This document shows, piece after piece, positions 1 through 6,334 of a DNA stretch of 7,280 nt (the first letter of the stretch is position 1; each line of letters starts with the position of its first letter). The translations under genes were made by a program, and so were the position numbers. Origin of the DNA: a bacterium (GTDB taxonomy: Bacteria; RBG-13-66-14); contig JAPLSK010000177.1 in the NCBI GenBank assembly GCA_026398675.1, positions 1 through 7,280 on the forward strand. The letters run 5' to 3'. Below the pieces are notes generated by a model. That model saw only the letters and a list, made by a program, of their open reading frames with translations, did no database searches and was not told the DNA's origin.

Positions 1-1
1 G

Positions 2-1381
2 CTCGTCGCCGGGGCGCTGGTCATCATCCTCGTCTGGTCCATCCTGAACCGTTTGACCCGACGAAAACCCCACCTCCCCCTGCTCGGGGCGGTTCTGGCG
101 GCGTTGTACTTCCCGTTGAGCTACCACTCCGGGTCGGGGCTGGAGACGGCCTTGTTCAGCGCCCTCCTTCTGGCGGCGGTCCATTCCTACCTGCGAGCGC
201 CGCCCCGGCGCTTCCCCTGGACCGGACTCTGGCTCGGCCTTCTGGCGCTCACGCGCACCGAGGGGCTGGCCTACACCCTCTTCTTCGCGGTGCACCATAT
301 CTGGATGCGGCGCCGGAAGACGGAGACGGGCGCGGATTGGCGGGATTTAATACCCGCGCTGGGCCTGCCGCTGGCGCAGCTCGTGTTCCGACTGTTCTAC
401 TACGGTCTCCTCCTGCCGTTGCCGGCCATCGTCAAGGCCGGAGGGTCGTTGGCCCATATCCTGGGTGGCCTCAAGTTCGTCTTCAACTGGATGTGGGGGA
501 CGCCGATCATCCTTTTGGCCTTCCTGGCGGTCTACGGGGTGATCCGGCACTGGAACCGATCCGAGCCCGGTCTGCTCCTTTTCCTCCTGGCGGCGGTGAC
601 CGGGTTCACCGTTTACACCGGCGGCGATATGATGGGGTACTACCGCTTTCTCTTGCCCGCGTATCTCCTCCTCGTCGTGCTGGCGGTGGGCGGGGTGGAC
701 GAACTGTTCGGCGCGCTCGCCCCGCGCAGGCTTTTCCCGGTTCTGCTCTCCGTCTTCCTGGCGCTCTGGACCGCGGCCTGGTTCGGTCTGACGGCGGTGA
801 CGCGCGTCCGCCACCCGAAGGAGTTTCTGGAGCCGGCCAGCTCCGGCTGGCTGCACGACAACGTCCCGCCGGGAACCTGGCTGGCGAGCGGGGCCACGGG
901 ACGTCTGGGCTATTTCTCCGATCTGCCGCTCATTGACTACTATGGGCTGTGCACCGTCGAGGTCGCCCTGCACGGAGTGCGTACGGACGAATTTCGGCCG
1001 GGCCACGAAGTGGGCGACGCGGAGGCGGTGTTCCGCCGGGAACCGGGCCTAATAGTCATCCGCCCCCTGCCCGGCACCCGGGACCAGATCGAGGACTGGA
1101 TCGCCGGTCGGCGGGCGACGACGGACTACACCTGGGCCGAGCTTGCCTTCGCCCAGCAGCTCGTCCTCTCGGATCCCCGGATGGCGGACTATCAGGCGCT
1201 GGTGGTGGACGTCACCGATCGTATCGAGGGGACGCCGCCGGGGGGCGAGTCGTACTACCTGGGCTTCTATGCCCGACGTGGGGAGCTGGCGGATCTCCTG
1301 GTCGCCCGGGGGGCGGTGGCGGTGGAGCCGGCGAAGCCCGAGGGCTTCTTCGATCCGCGCCAGGAGCAGTCCAAAGAGTGA
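2..1381 (+). CDS. GT-C-type membrane glycosyltransferase, 5' end outside window
   Basis: Probable polyprenyl-phosphate-sugar-dependent glycosyltransferase of the inner membrane, adding a sugar on the periplasmic side. The frame is open from base 2 and begins inside a membrane segment (LVAGALVIILVWSIL), so the true start lies upstream; the TTG at 53 is only an internal codon. About eight to nine hydrophobic segments are followed by a soluble C-terminal part of roughly 180 residues. Motifs in order are SGLETALF near 128, LTRTEGLAY near 248, YYGLLLP near 398, GGDMMGYYRFLLPAY at 620-664 and GYFSDLPLIDYYGL near 910. This order matches AftB-like and related GT-C proteins (SGLET, LTRPEG, YYG..LPN, GGD...R, a late D..GL motif). 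The catalytic Asp usual in the first GT-C loop would lie outside the window. Acceptor and donor cannot be told from sequence. An untranslated 128-base gap follows, so it need not be cotranscribed with the next gene. Confidence 0.75.
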   Translation, partial: LVAGALVIILVWSILNRLTRRKPHLPLLGAVLAALYFPLSYHSGSGLETALFSALLLAAVHSYLRAPPRRFPWTGLWLGLLALTRTEGLAYTLFFAVHHIWMRRRKTETGADWRDLIPALGLPLAQLVFRLFYYGLLLPLPAIVKAGGSLAHILGGLKFVFNWMWGTPIILLAFLAVYGVIRHWNRSEPGLLLFLLAAVTGFTVYTGGDMMGYYRFLLPAYLLLVVLAVGGVDELFGALAPRRLFPVLLSVFLALWTAAWFGLTAVTRVRHPKEFLEPASSGWLHDNVPPGTWLASGATGRLGYFSDLPLIDYYGLCTVEVALHGVRTDEFRPGHEVGDAEAVFRREPGLIVIRPLPGTRDQIEDWIAGRRATTDYTWAELAFAQQLVLSDPRMADYQALVVDVTDRIEGTPPGGESYYLGFYARRGELADLLVARGAVAVEPAKPEGFFDPRQEQSKE

Positions 1382-1498
1382 GCCTCGGTGGAGACCGGGA
1401 TGCACCGGCCGACTGACGGCCGGGCCGTCGCGTGAAACCGCCTCCATCCGCCTCGTATCAAAGGGGGTGAATCCCTGAGTTAAAAAGAGGCGTTCACC

Positions 1499-1505
1499 GA
1501 GGAGG
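1499..1505 (+). promoter_or_regulatory. Shine-Dalgarno GAGGAGG for the 1510 gene
   Basis: A strong GAGGAGG lies 4 bases before ATG at 1510 and only 1 base before an alternative TTG at 1507. This favours the ATG, although 4 bases is short. I see no convincing -35/-10 pair upstream. A small CCGGCC/GGCCGG hairpin at 1405-1423 has no T-run and is not called a terminator. Confidence 0.65.
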
Positions 1506-1509
1506 TTTG

Positions 1510-1842
1510 ATGAGATTTTTCCCCTTTTTCGCGGTGCTCTTTACGGCCTGCGGCTTCATCGGCGGGGGGGTGGACGTGGATCCCCAATACCTGCACAAGG
1601 TGGAGCTCGACCCGGCCGGCGCGACCCTGCTATCCGTCGAGTGGCGCAGCGGTGGGATCGAGCTCATCGGCGACGACGGCGACTCGGTCCGCGTCACCGC
1701 CGTCGGATGGAAGTACGGGGGCCTGGTCTGGTTCGAGGAGTGGCTGGATTACACCGACTTCCGGCGGGAGCCCGACAGGGTCGCGCTGGAGTTCATTCGG
1801 TTCGACACCGCATCGGGGAGCGTCGAGGTCAACGTGCGATAA
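1510..1842 (+). CDS. small probable lipoprotein, DUF4097-like fragment
   Basis: A 110-residue exported protein of unknown function. The N-terminus MRFFPFFAVLFTAC is a short hydrophobic signal ending in a lipobox-like FTA-Cys at residue 14; Phe at -3 is less usual than Leu, so lipidation is likely but not certain. The mature part contains LLSVEWRSGGIELIGDDGDS followed by VRVTAVGWK. This pattern, a strand, a G-I-x-[LV]-x-G turn, then VxVxA, resembles the first turn of DUF4097 beta-repeat domains; the end (ASGSVEVNV) has similar strand rhythm. DUF4097 proteins are usually 200-350 residues, so this is either a single-module relative or a shortened one. The reading frame is clean and ends 25 bases before a strong terminator, so it looks complete. 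DUF4097 assignment is inference. Confidence 0.7.
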   Translation: MRFFPFFAVLFTACGFIGGGVDVDPQYLHKVELDPAGATLLSVEWRSGGIELIGDDGDSVRVTAVGWKYGGLVWFEEWLDYTDFRREPDRVALEFIRFDTASGSVEVNVR

Positions 1843-1866
1843 GGCTTTCGATTGCCGCGCCGAGAT

Positions 1867-1898
1867 AAAAAAAGACCGCCTTGCGGGGCGGTTTTTTT
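1867..1898. terminator. bidirectional intrinsic terminator between lipoprotein gene and rnpB
   Basis: A7 (1867-1873), stem ACCGCC (1875-1880), six-base loop, GGCGGT (1887-1892), with T at 1892-1898. On + it follows the lipoprotein gene; on - the same hairpin plus T7 follows directly after the rnpB P1 helix. A and T tracts on the two sides make it work both ways. Confidence 0.88.
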
Positions 1899-2382
<484 letters not shown>

Positions 2383-2389
2383 GGGGAAT

Positions 2390-2418
2390 AAAATAGCACA
2401 AAATCACCGTCGCGCCAA
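2390..2418 (-). promoter_or_regulatory. sigma70-type promoter of rnpB
   Basis: On the minus strand -35 TTGGCG (2418-2413), a 17-base spacer and -10 TATTTT (2395-2390). The -10 box ends seven bases before 2382, the 5' base predicted independently from the P1 helix. This agreement is the main support. Confidence 0.75.
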
Positions 2419-2427
2419 GTAAAGCTT

Positions 2428-2462
2428 CCCTCTCCCCGCGGGAGAGGAGATGGGGATGAGGG
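2428..2462. repeat. CCTCTCCC-type inverted repeat
   Basis: Stem CCTCTCCC (2429-2436), loop CGC, GGGAGAGG (2440-2447), followed by a GGGGATGAGGG tail. It is the first member in the window of a family also seen at 2518, 2701, 7079 and 7195. Confidence 0.8.
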
Positions 2463-2472
2463 CTGCGCATGT

Positions 2473-2507
2473 CCCCTCCCACCTCTGGGGGGGGGTAGGG
2501 AGGGGGG
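2473..2507. repeat. diverged C-rich/G-rich inverted repeat with G9 run
   Basis: CCCCTCCC-ACCTCT-G9 followed by TAGGGAGGGGG. It is a relative of the copy at 2757-2804, which has the same CCCCTCC...CTCT...GGGG and TAGGGAGGGG pieces. Nine consecutive G lie at 2487-2495. Confidence 0.65.
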
Positions 2508-2517
2508 GTGTTGCGGT

Positions 2518-2564
2518 CCCCTCTCCCTTCCAGGGAGAGGCGCGTCTACGTGTTAGGGTGAGGG
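2518..2564. repeat. CCTCTCCC-type inverted repeat, long form
   Basis: Stem CCTCTCCC (2520-2527), loop TTCCA, GGGAGAGG (2533-2540). A CGCGTCTACGTG segment sits between the stem and the TTAGGGTGAGGG tail; comparable inserts occur in the copies at 2701 and 2757. Confidence 0.8.
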
Positions 2565-2578
2565 TCGGGGTTGAGAAC

Positions 2579-2600
2579 GGCGGGGACTATAGTCCCCGCC
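2579..2600. repeat. 22-base perfect palindrome
   Basis: Arms GGCGGGGACTA and TAGTCCCCGCC pair without mismatch over 22 bases, and the flanking bases (C2578/C2601) do not pair. It is one of seven dyads in the window that span exactly 22 bases. Confidence 0.85.
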
Positions 2601-2625
2601 CTACATTTAGGATTCAATCGTCACC

Positions 2626-2660
2626 GGGCGGGTGTGGACACCCGCTCCTACGTCATCACA
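2626..2660. repeat. 22-base dyad with CCTACGTCATCACA tail
   Basis: Arms GGGCGGGTGT and ACACCCGCTC around GG (2626-2647), with one G-T wobble. The tail CCTACGTCATCACA ends at 2660. The copy at 7134-7168 has the same first seven arm bases and the same tail. Confidence 0.82.
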
Positions 2661-2681
2661 ACCTGCGAGGCGCGGACCGAT

Positions 2682-2755
2682 GTGAGGGGCGAAGCGGCCC
2701 CCCTCTCCCCGTGGGAGCGGCGCGCCGACGGGGCTGGGGTGAGGGCTACCTTATA
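2682..2755. repeat. composite repeat block, copy 1
   Basis: Runs GTGAGGGGCGAAGCGGCC, then the CCCTCTCCCCGTGGGAG hairpin, a CGGCGCGCCGACGGGG insert, then GGGTGAGGGCTACCTTATA. The same order occurs at 7060-7123 without the insert, so the two share whole blocks and not just hairpins. Confidence 0.8.
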
Positions 2756-2756
2756 T

Positions 2757-2804
2757 CCCCTCCCCCCTCTGGGGGGAGGCTCGCCTACGGGCTAGGGAGG
2801 GGGG
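2757..2804. repeat. long C-rich/G-rich inverted repeat
   Basis: A 9-bp stem CCTCCCCCC (2759-2767), loop TCT, GGGGGGAGG (2771-2779). A CTCGCCTACGGG segment and a CTAGGGAGGGGGG tail follow. It is related to the shorter copy at 2473. Confidence 0.75.
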
Positions 2805-2805
2805 T

Positions 2806-2833
2806 AAAAAAGGCGGGGTACAGAGCCCCCGCC
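2806..2833 (-). terminator. intrinsic terminator of the radical SAM gene, formed by a 22-base dyad
   Basis: Read on the minus strand, GGCGGGG (2833-2827) and CCCCGCC (2818-2812) form a GC stem followed at once by TTTTTT (2811-2806). It lies about 70 bases past the stop of the minus-strand gene ending at 2902. The stem is also a member of the 22-base dyad set. Confidence 0.72.
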
Positions 2834-2855
2834 CAACGGCAATTGCACGATTTAG

Positions 2856-2877
2856 GGGCGACCGTCCACGGTCGCCC
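2856..2877. repeat. 22-base dyad with 10-bp arms
   Basis: Arms GGGCGACCGT and ACGGTCGCCC around CC; flanking G2855/G2878 do not pair. It lies 24 bases past the stop of the radical SAM gene and has no T-run on either side. Confidence 0.82.
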
Positions 2878-2901
2878 GCGGCGGGGCCTAGAAGCTCCAC
2901 C

Positions 2902-3576
2902 CTAACGCTTGCCCGGCGGTTCCCACTCAAGGTGCCCGTAGGCGTCGCAGCGGGAGCAGACTGTTTCTTCCTCGGTCTGGCCGGACCAGGGCCAGCGGTA
3001 GAGCGGCACGAACTCCACCCGGTCGGCCAGCGGCTCCCAGTATCGCCTGAACTCGTCCCGCTCGCCCGCGTTCTCGGGCATCTCGATCATCCGCACGTGG
3101 GTGGCGCAAGCGGTGTCTTTGGCGAGCACGCAGAAACGGGTGACGCGCTCGTAGACCGCGTTGCGGTTTATTCCGGGCCGCGTTTCTTCGTAAGCCCCGG
3201 TCGAGAAGGCGTCAATGGAGAAGCGGACCTCGTCGAGGCAGAGCGCAAGGAGCGCGCGCGCCCTCTTTTCGGGCAGAAGCTCGCCGTTGGTGTTGAGCTC
3301 CACCCGCGCCGTGGGATCCCGCTTGATGAACCCGACGATCTTCTCCAGCCGGATGTCGCACAGCGGCTCGTTCTGCAGGAATGGGCGGTACGTGACGCCC
3401 AAGCCGCGGGTCTCGCCGATGATTTTCCGCCAGATGTGCTCCTTCATTTTCACCGGGCCCCGCTCGATGTCCTTCTGACGGCAGAAGGGGCAGGCGGCGT
3501 TGCAGGCTGTGGTGGTCTCGATCTGGATGTACCGGGGAGAGGGGGGAAAATTGCTGAAGCGGTCGGGGTTTTCCAT
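2902..3576 (-). CDS. short radical SAM protein
   Basis: Iron-sulfur enzyme (224 residues) that would cleave S-adenosylmethionine to start radical chemistry; substrate unknown. The cluster motif CNAACPFC gives Cys25, Cys29 and Cys32 (CX3CX2C). Later motifs fit the partial TIM barrel of peptide-modifying and MoaA-like members: FLQNEPLCD near the usual GEP, NTNGELL, and DEVRFSIDAFSTGAYEETRP. The end carries CSRCDAYG (Cys207, Cys210) but not the usual SPASM auxiliary-cluster region, so the protein is shorter than typical 300-400-residue SPASM proteins. Start ATG at 3576 begins 24 residues before the motif; the frame stays open upstream, but that part is low-quality and overlaps the divergent gene. 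An in-frame GTG lies 12 bases upstream at 3588. No clear Shine-Dalgarno is seen. No precursor peptide or partner enzyme is adjacent. The gene ends at a repeat cluster whose hairpin serves as terminator. Confidence 0.85.
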   Translation of the reverse strand: MENPDRFSNFPPSPRYIQIETTTACNAACPFCRQKDIERGPVKMKEHIWRKIIGETRGLGVTYRPFLQNEPLCDIRLEKIVGFIKRDPTARVELNTNGELLPEKRARALLALCLDEVRFSIDAFSTGAYEETRPGINRNAVYERVTRFCVLAKDTACATHVRMIEMPENAGERDEFRRYWEPLADRVEFVPLYRWPWSGQTEEETVCSRCDAYGHLEWEPPGKR

Positions 3577-3592
3577 GGTTCGGTTCACAGGC

Positions 3593-3622
3593 TTGCTATG
3601 CGGATGGTTTCTTCCGTATACT
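3593..3622 (+). promoter_or_regulatory. promoter of the 3665 gene
   Basis: -35 TTGCTA (3593-3598), an 18-base spacer, -10 TATACT (3617-3622). It lies in the 88-base space between two divergent genes. The minus-strand gene must also start transcription here; TATACG on the other strand overlaps this -10 but lacks a good -35. Confidence 0.6.
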
Positions 3623-3664
3623 AATCCTTTAGGCTGGGAAAAACCACCCCCACGAAGGAGCGAT

Positions 3665-4051
3665 ATGAGAAAGGTCCTGATTTCGATCTTCACGCTGGTC
3701 GCCCTGATCCTCCTGACCGGCGCCGATTCCGGCGAGGTCTGGGGTCCCGACGCGCCCAAGACGACGAGCAACCAAGAACATGCCCGGCCGCAGGTCATCG
3801 TCATCATGTTGGCTCCCGGCACGAACATGACGGCCGTGACGACCTTCAACGCCACCCAGCACGTGAACCGCATGGAGCACGTGACGGGCCAGATCTACCG
3901 ACTGTATCTCGAAGCGGGGACCGACATGGTCGCCGCCCGGCAGGCTTACGCCAGAAACTCCATTTTTACCCATGTGGACTACGAGGTCGAGGTCAGCTAC
4001 GAGGTCCACGCCGGTTGCGGGGCCGGAGGCGGAGTGAGCGCGGGGACGTAG
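3665..4051 (+). CDS. small secreted protein resembling a subtilase propeptide domain
   Basis: A 128-residue exported protein. Residues 1-20 are a signal peptide (MRKVLISIFTLVALILLTGA). Residues 43-109 run QVIVIMLAPGTNM, then a helix-like middle, then YRLYLEAGTDMVAARQAYAR and THVDYEVEV. This order, a VIV strand, a PGT turn, a YRL strand, a G-T/S-x-x-x-A-x-x-x-Y helix and a final V-x-Y-x-E strand, resembles the N-terminal prodomains of fervidolysin-like subtilisins. No peptidase domain follows: the protein ends in a Gly-rich tail CGAGGGVSAGT and the next 128 bases do not encode one. If the likeness is real, it could be a free inhibitor or chaperone of a protease encoded elsewhere. Start ATG at 3665 has AAGGAG at 3655-3660, 4 bases upstream; the longer frame from 3500 would overlap the divergent gene and is rejected. 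Prodomain assignment is inference. Confidence 0.72.
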   Translation: MRKVLISIFTLVALILLTGADSGEVWGPDAPKTTSNQEHARPQVIVIMLAPGTNMTAVTTFNATQHVNRMEHVTGQIYRLYLEAGTDMVAARQAYARNSIFTHVDYEVEVSYEVHAGCGAGGGVSAGT

Positions 4052-4079
4052 GCCGCCTTCCCGGCCGCCGGTTTCAGTC

Positions 4080-4095
4080 GGTATAGCGCGATACC
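4080..4095. other. small hairpin between the 3665 and 4181 genes
   Basis: GGTAT and ATACC pair around a six-base loop 29 bases after the stop at 4051. There is no T-run, so it is at most a weak terminator or an RNA-end stabiliser. No other terminator is visible before the promoter at 4130. Confidence 0.3.
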
Positions 4096-4129
4096 TCTCG
4101 CCCCCGCAGGGAGACGAGCCGGTTCTTCG

Positions 4130-4138
4130 TGCTATAAT
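4130..4138 (+). promoter_or_regulatory. extended -10 promoter of the DUF5916 gene
   Basis: A consensus TATAAT (4133-4138) preceded by TGC gives a perfect extended -10 element. The -35 position (4110-4115, GGAGAC) is poor, as expected for extended -10 promoters. It gives a leader of about 35 bases; GGGGG at 4169-4173, 7 bases before the ATG, is the only Shine-Dalgarno candidate. Confidence 0.72.
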
Positions 4139-4180
4139 CGTAAAAAATTCCTCAAACGATCAGCTTCCGGGGGTCGCCTG

Positions 4181-5719
4181 ATGAAGACCGCGGCACGATT
4201 CGTTGTCCTGTTCGCGCTTCTATGCGCCGTGACGAGCGTCTCGGCGCGCCAGGTCACGGCGGTCCGGACCCAGGTTCCGCCCATAATTGACGGCCGACTG
4301 ACCGACATCGGCTGGACCCAGGCCGAGGCGACGACGGGCTTCGTCTACCGCGGGGTCGGCCTCCCCTGGCCCGCCTCCCAGCAAACCCTGGTGCGCGTCC
4401 TCTACGACGACGACGCCCTCTACATCGGCGTGGCCTGCTACGAGACCAATGTGGACGATATCGTCGCCGATATGGTGTACCGCGACGACCCCCTGTGGCT
4501 GGACGACTCGTTCACCGTCTTTCTGGACAGCTTCGACGACGGCCGCTCGGCGTACATGCTCGTGGTCAACCCCCTGGGCACCCGCTACGACGCGTACTTC
4601 ACTCAGGACGGCCAGTACATAGACAGCGCCTGGGACGGGGACTGGAAGGCGGCGGCGGGCGTCGAGGAGGACCGCTGGGTGGCCGAGCTCAGGATACCCT
4701 GGCGGGAGCTGCACTACGTGGATCCCACCGACGGCTGGGGGATAGACTTCTGGCGCAACGAGGTTCCCAACGACGAGTCCTCCATCTGGAGCAACCTGGA
4801 TACCAACCTTTACAAGGTGAGCAAATTCGGCCGGCTGGAGGGCATCCGGGACCTGGAGATGCCCGTGACCGTGAGCTTCGTGCCCTACGGCACGGCCAAG
4901 CGGCAGTGGAACGACGTGGAAGACGCCATCGTCTGGGAAGACCCCACCCTCATCAAGACCGGGGTGGAGGACACCTTCTCGGGCGGGATAGACGTGGATT
5001 TCCGCCCCTTCCCGGCGATGAGCATCGTCGGCAGCATCAACCCCGATTACGCCCAGATCGAGAGCGACCTGGACGAGCTGAACCTCTCCCGTGACGAGCT
5101 GTACCTCGACGAGAAGCGGCCCTTCTTCCGCGACGGCAAGTCCCTCTTCGATCTGCCGCTGGAGCTTTTCTACTCCCGGAGGCTCCAGGACATCTACTAC
5201 GCCGGGAAGCTCTACGGCAAGCTCGGCGGCCTGCGCTACTACCTCCTCGACGTGGAGGGCACCGTGGCCGACAAGGCCGACATGACGTTCTACCGCGGCG
5301 ACTGGTGGATGGACCGGTTCAACGCCAACGTGGCGGCGGTGCGCCTGACCCACGACATATTCGAGTCGAGCGCCGTGGGGCTCACGGTAGTCAACAAGTT
5401 CCAGCGCGAGCGGATGACCATCGAGTCGCACGGACCATTCGACTGGGAGTACGTGACGGTGGCCGATCCGATAAACGACACCACGCTGGGGCTGGATTTC
5501 AGCTGGGCCACGGATTTCGGGCTCCAGGCCACGGGTGAGTTCGCCTATGAGACGAACCCTGAGCGTGAGGTGGACGACTACGCCTGGTACGTGGGCGCCG
5601 AGTGGAACGACCCCAGCTGGATGATCGGGATTAAGGCCCAGCAGGTGCAACCCAAGTTCGACGCCGAGATGGGCTACCTGCCCTACACGGACCTGGATAC
5701 CCTGGGGGGGGAAGCGTGA
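4181..5719 (+). CDS. CBM9-like/DUF5916 outer-membrane protein, N-terminal part before frameshift
   Basis: Exported outer-membrane protein with a periplasmic carbohydrate-binding-like domain and a C-terminal beta barrel; ligand unknown. The signal peptide spans residues 1-22 (cut after VSA). The CBM9-like domain covers about 30-220: PPIIDGRLTDIGW (33-45), VRVLYDDDALYIGVACYE (71-88), DDSFTVFLDSFDDGRSAYM (108-126), VNPLGTRYDAYF, WDGDWKAAAGVEEDRWVAEL, and WGIDFWRNE. The DUF5916 hallmark follows at 287-316: NPDYAQIESD then NLS.DE..L.EKRPFF. Beyond it come alternating aromatic strands typical of a barrel. The frame ends at TGA 5717-5719, just after a run of eight G (5704-5711). Removing one G joins it in frame to 167 further barrel residues ending at 6215, giving about 677 residues, near the family's usual 700-850. 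As written the product (512 residues) lacks its last strands and would probably not insert in the membrane. A long minus-strand open frame across this gene is a codon-usage shadow. Confidence 0.88.
   Translation: MKTAARFVVLFALLCAVTSVSARQVTAVRTQVPPIIDGRLTDIGWTQAEATTGFVYRGVGLPWPASQQTLVRVLYDDDALYIGVACYETNVDDIVADMVYRDDPLWLDDSFTVFLDSFDDGRSAYMLVVNPLGTRYDAYFTQDGQYIDSAWDGDWKAAAGVEEDRWVAELRIPWRELHYVDPTDGWGIDFWRNEVPNDESSIWSNLDTNLYKVSKFGRLEGIRDLEMPVTVSFVPYGTAKRQWNDVEDAIVWEDPTLIKTGVEDTFSGGIDVDFRPFPAMSIVGSINPDYAQIESDLDELNLSRDELYLDEKRPFFRDGKSLFDLPLELFYSRRLQDIYYAGKLYGKLGGLRYYLLDVEGTVADKADMTFYRGDWWMDRFNANVAAVRLTHDIFESSAVGLTVVNKFQRERMTIESHGPFDWEYVTVADPINDTTLGLDFSWATDFGLQATGEFAYETNPEREVDDYAWYVGAEWNDPSWMIGIKAQQVQPKFDAEMGYLPYTDLDTLGGEA
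5704..5711 (+). other. G8 homopolymer at the frameshift in the DUF5916 gene
   Basis: Codons read CTG GGG GGG GAA GCG TGA in the upstream frame. With seven G they read CTG GGG GGG AAG CGT GAG and continue for 167 codons in a barrel-like sequence. A single-base length difference thus decides between a 512- and a 677-residue product. Causes may be an assembly error, a true mutation, or slippage-based on/off switching. Confidence 0.85.
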
Positions 5720-6215
5720 GGAGCTTTCCGAGACCGAGCGGTACTCCTACCAGAACGGCACCTATTCCAGTACCCTGGGGTTCAACCTGGACCGCTACTC
5801 GGGCCTGGGGCTGACCTACGTCGGCGGCGACTTCTACGGGTACGACCTCAACTACTGGGAGCTGACTTACTCCTACGCGCCGGTCTCGGGGCTAACCTTC
5901 GAGGGGGGGATCGAGTTCGAGAAGCTGGCGGACAAGGACATCCTCGGAGCCCCGGGGATGGACGACCTCGGGTGGGAGGGCCGGCACTGGTACGTGAACC
6001 TCGGCATGACCGCGAAGTTCATTGACGAGGTGTGGCTGCGGGTCTTTACGCAGCGCAACACATTCGGCGGGCGGGAGGAGCTAAACGCCCTTCTGGCCTA
6101 CAACTACCTCCCGGGCAGCTACATTTACCTGGTGTACAACCTCCTCCAGCCCACGACCCGCGAGGAGACGGAGCACATCCTTTTCCTGAAACTCACCTTC
6201 GCGCTGGACATCTGA
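5712..6215 (+). pseudogene. C-terminal barrel segment of the frameshifted DUF5916 protein
   Basis: This open stretch has no start codon until ATG 5958 and no Shine-Dalgarno, so it is the rest of the 4181 gene and not a separate gene. It reads KREELSETERYSYQNGTYSS and then LGFNLDRYSGLGLTYVGGDF, then WELTYSYAPVSGLTFEGGIE. The end is YIYLVYNLLQPTTREETEHI followed by LFLKLTFALDI. Alternating aromatic and hydrophobic residues with short turns mark outer-membrane beta strands, and the last strand LFLKLTFAL is the expected barrel-closing strand. The final residue is Ile, not the more usual Phe or Tyr. No intrinsic terminator with a T-run follows; the dyad at 6223 is the nearest hairpin. Confidence 0.85.
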
Positions 6216-6222
6216 GTCGGGT

Positions 6223-6244
6223 GGGCGGGTGTGGACGCCCGCCC
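6223..6244. repeat. 22-base dyad after the DUF5916 gene
   Basis: Arms GGGCGGGTGT and GCGCCCGCCC-like (seven perfect outer pairs, GGGCGGG with CCCGCCC; inner T-G wobble). It differs from the 2626 copy at two right-arm positions and lacks the CCTACGTCATCACA tail (CCTAAGACAAGG instead). It begins 7 bases after the stop at 6215. Confidence 0.82.
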
Positions 6245-6249
6245 CTAAG

Positions 6250-6271
6250 ACAAGGGGCTTAAGCCCCTTGT
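6250..6271. repeat. 22-base perfect palindrome, ACAAGGGG type, copy 1
   Basis: Arms ACAAGGGGCTT and AAGCCCCTTGT pair without mismatch; flanking G6249/T6272 do not. Copy 2 at 6313 differs only by two compensating central bases. Confidence 0.88.
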
Positions 6272-6312
6272 TCATCAGGGATTTGAGCCGGGCGGTGCGA
6301 CAAGGGGGTGAG

Positions 6313-6334
6313 ACAAGGGGTTTAAACCCCTTGT
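6313..6334. repeat. 22-base perfect palindrome, ACAAGGGG type, copy 2
   Basis: Arms ACAAGGGGTTT and AAACCCCTTGT, perfect. Start-to-start distance from copy 1 is 63 bases, and both copies are followed by a CCGGGCGGT piece. A TATAGT at 6347-6352 could be a -10 for the following genes, but no -35 supports it. Confidence 0.88.

Noticed and set aside
53..55. TTG at 53 as the start of the first gene
   Set aside because: The frame is open to base 2 and already encodes a membrane segment before this codon, so the start is upstream of the window.
347..1006. Minus-strand and +-strand alternative frames within the glycosyltransferase gene
   Set aside because: Low-complexity R/G/P/Q-rich products with no ribosome site; the + frame with membrane segments explains the region.
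1405..1423. CCGGCC/GGCCGG hairpin as terminator of the glycosyltransferase gene
   Set aside because: No T-run follows on either strand.
2428..2877. CRISPR array
   Set aside because: The repeats differ in type, length and spacing, and lack uniform spacers; no cas genes are present.
2450..2905. 151-codon + strand open frame over the repeat region
   Set aside because: It is built from inverted repeats translated through; no ribosome site, and Gly/Arg/Pro-rich content.
3500..3664. N-terminal extension of the secreted protein from 3500
   Set aside because: It would bury the signal peptide and overlap the radical SAM gene; AAGGAG before ATG 3665 sets the start.
3577..3873. N-terminal extension of the radical SAM protein up to 3873
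   Set aside because: It would overlap the divergent secreted-protein gene and its promoter, and the added residues have no family resemblance.
4220..5650. Long minus-strand open frame (476 codons) opposite the DUF5916 gene
   Set aside because: Its translation is rich in V, G, H, E and R without domains, typical of the antisense shadow of a GC-rich gene; the + strand frame has a signal peptide and family motifs.
5958..6215. Separate 85-residue gene starting at ATG 5958
   Set aside because: There is no ribosome site, and the same frame continues upstream to the G8 run with barrel-like sequence, so it is the tail of the frameshifted gene.
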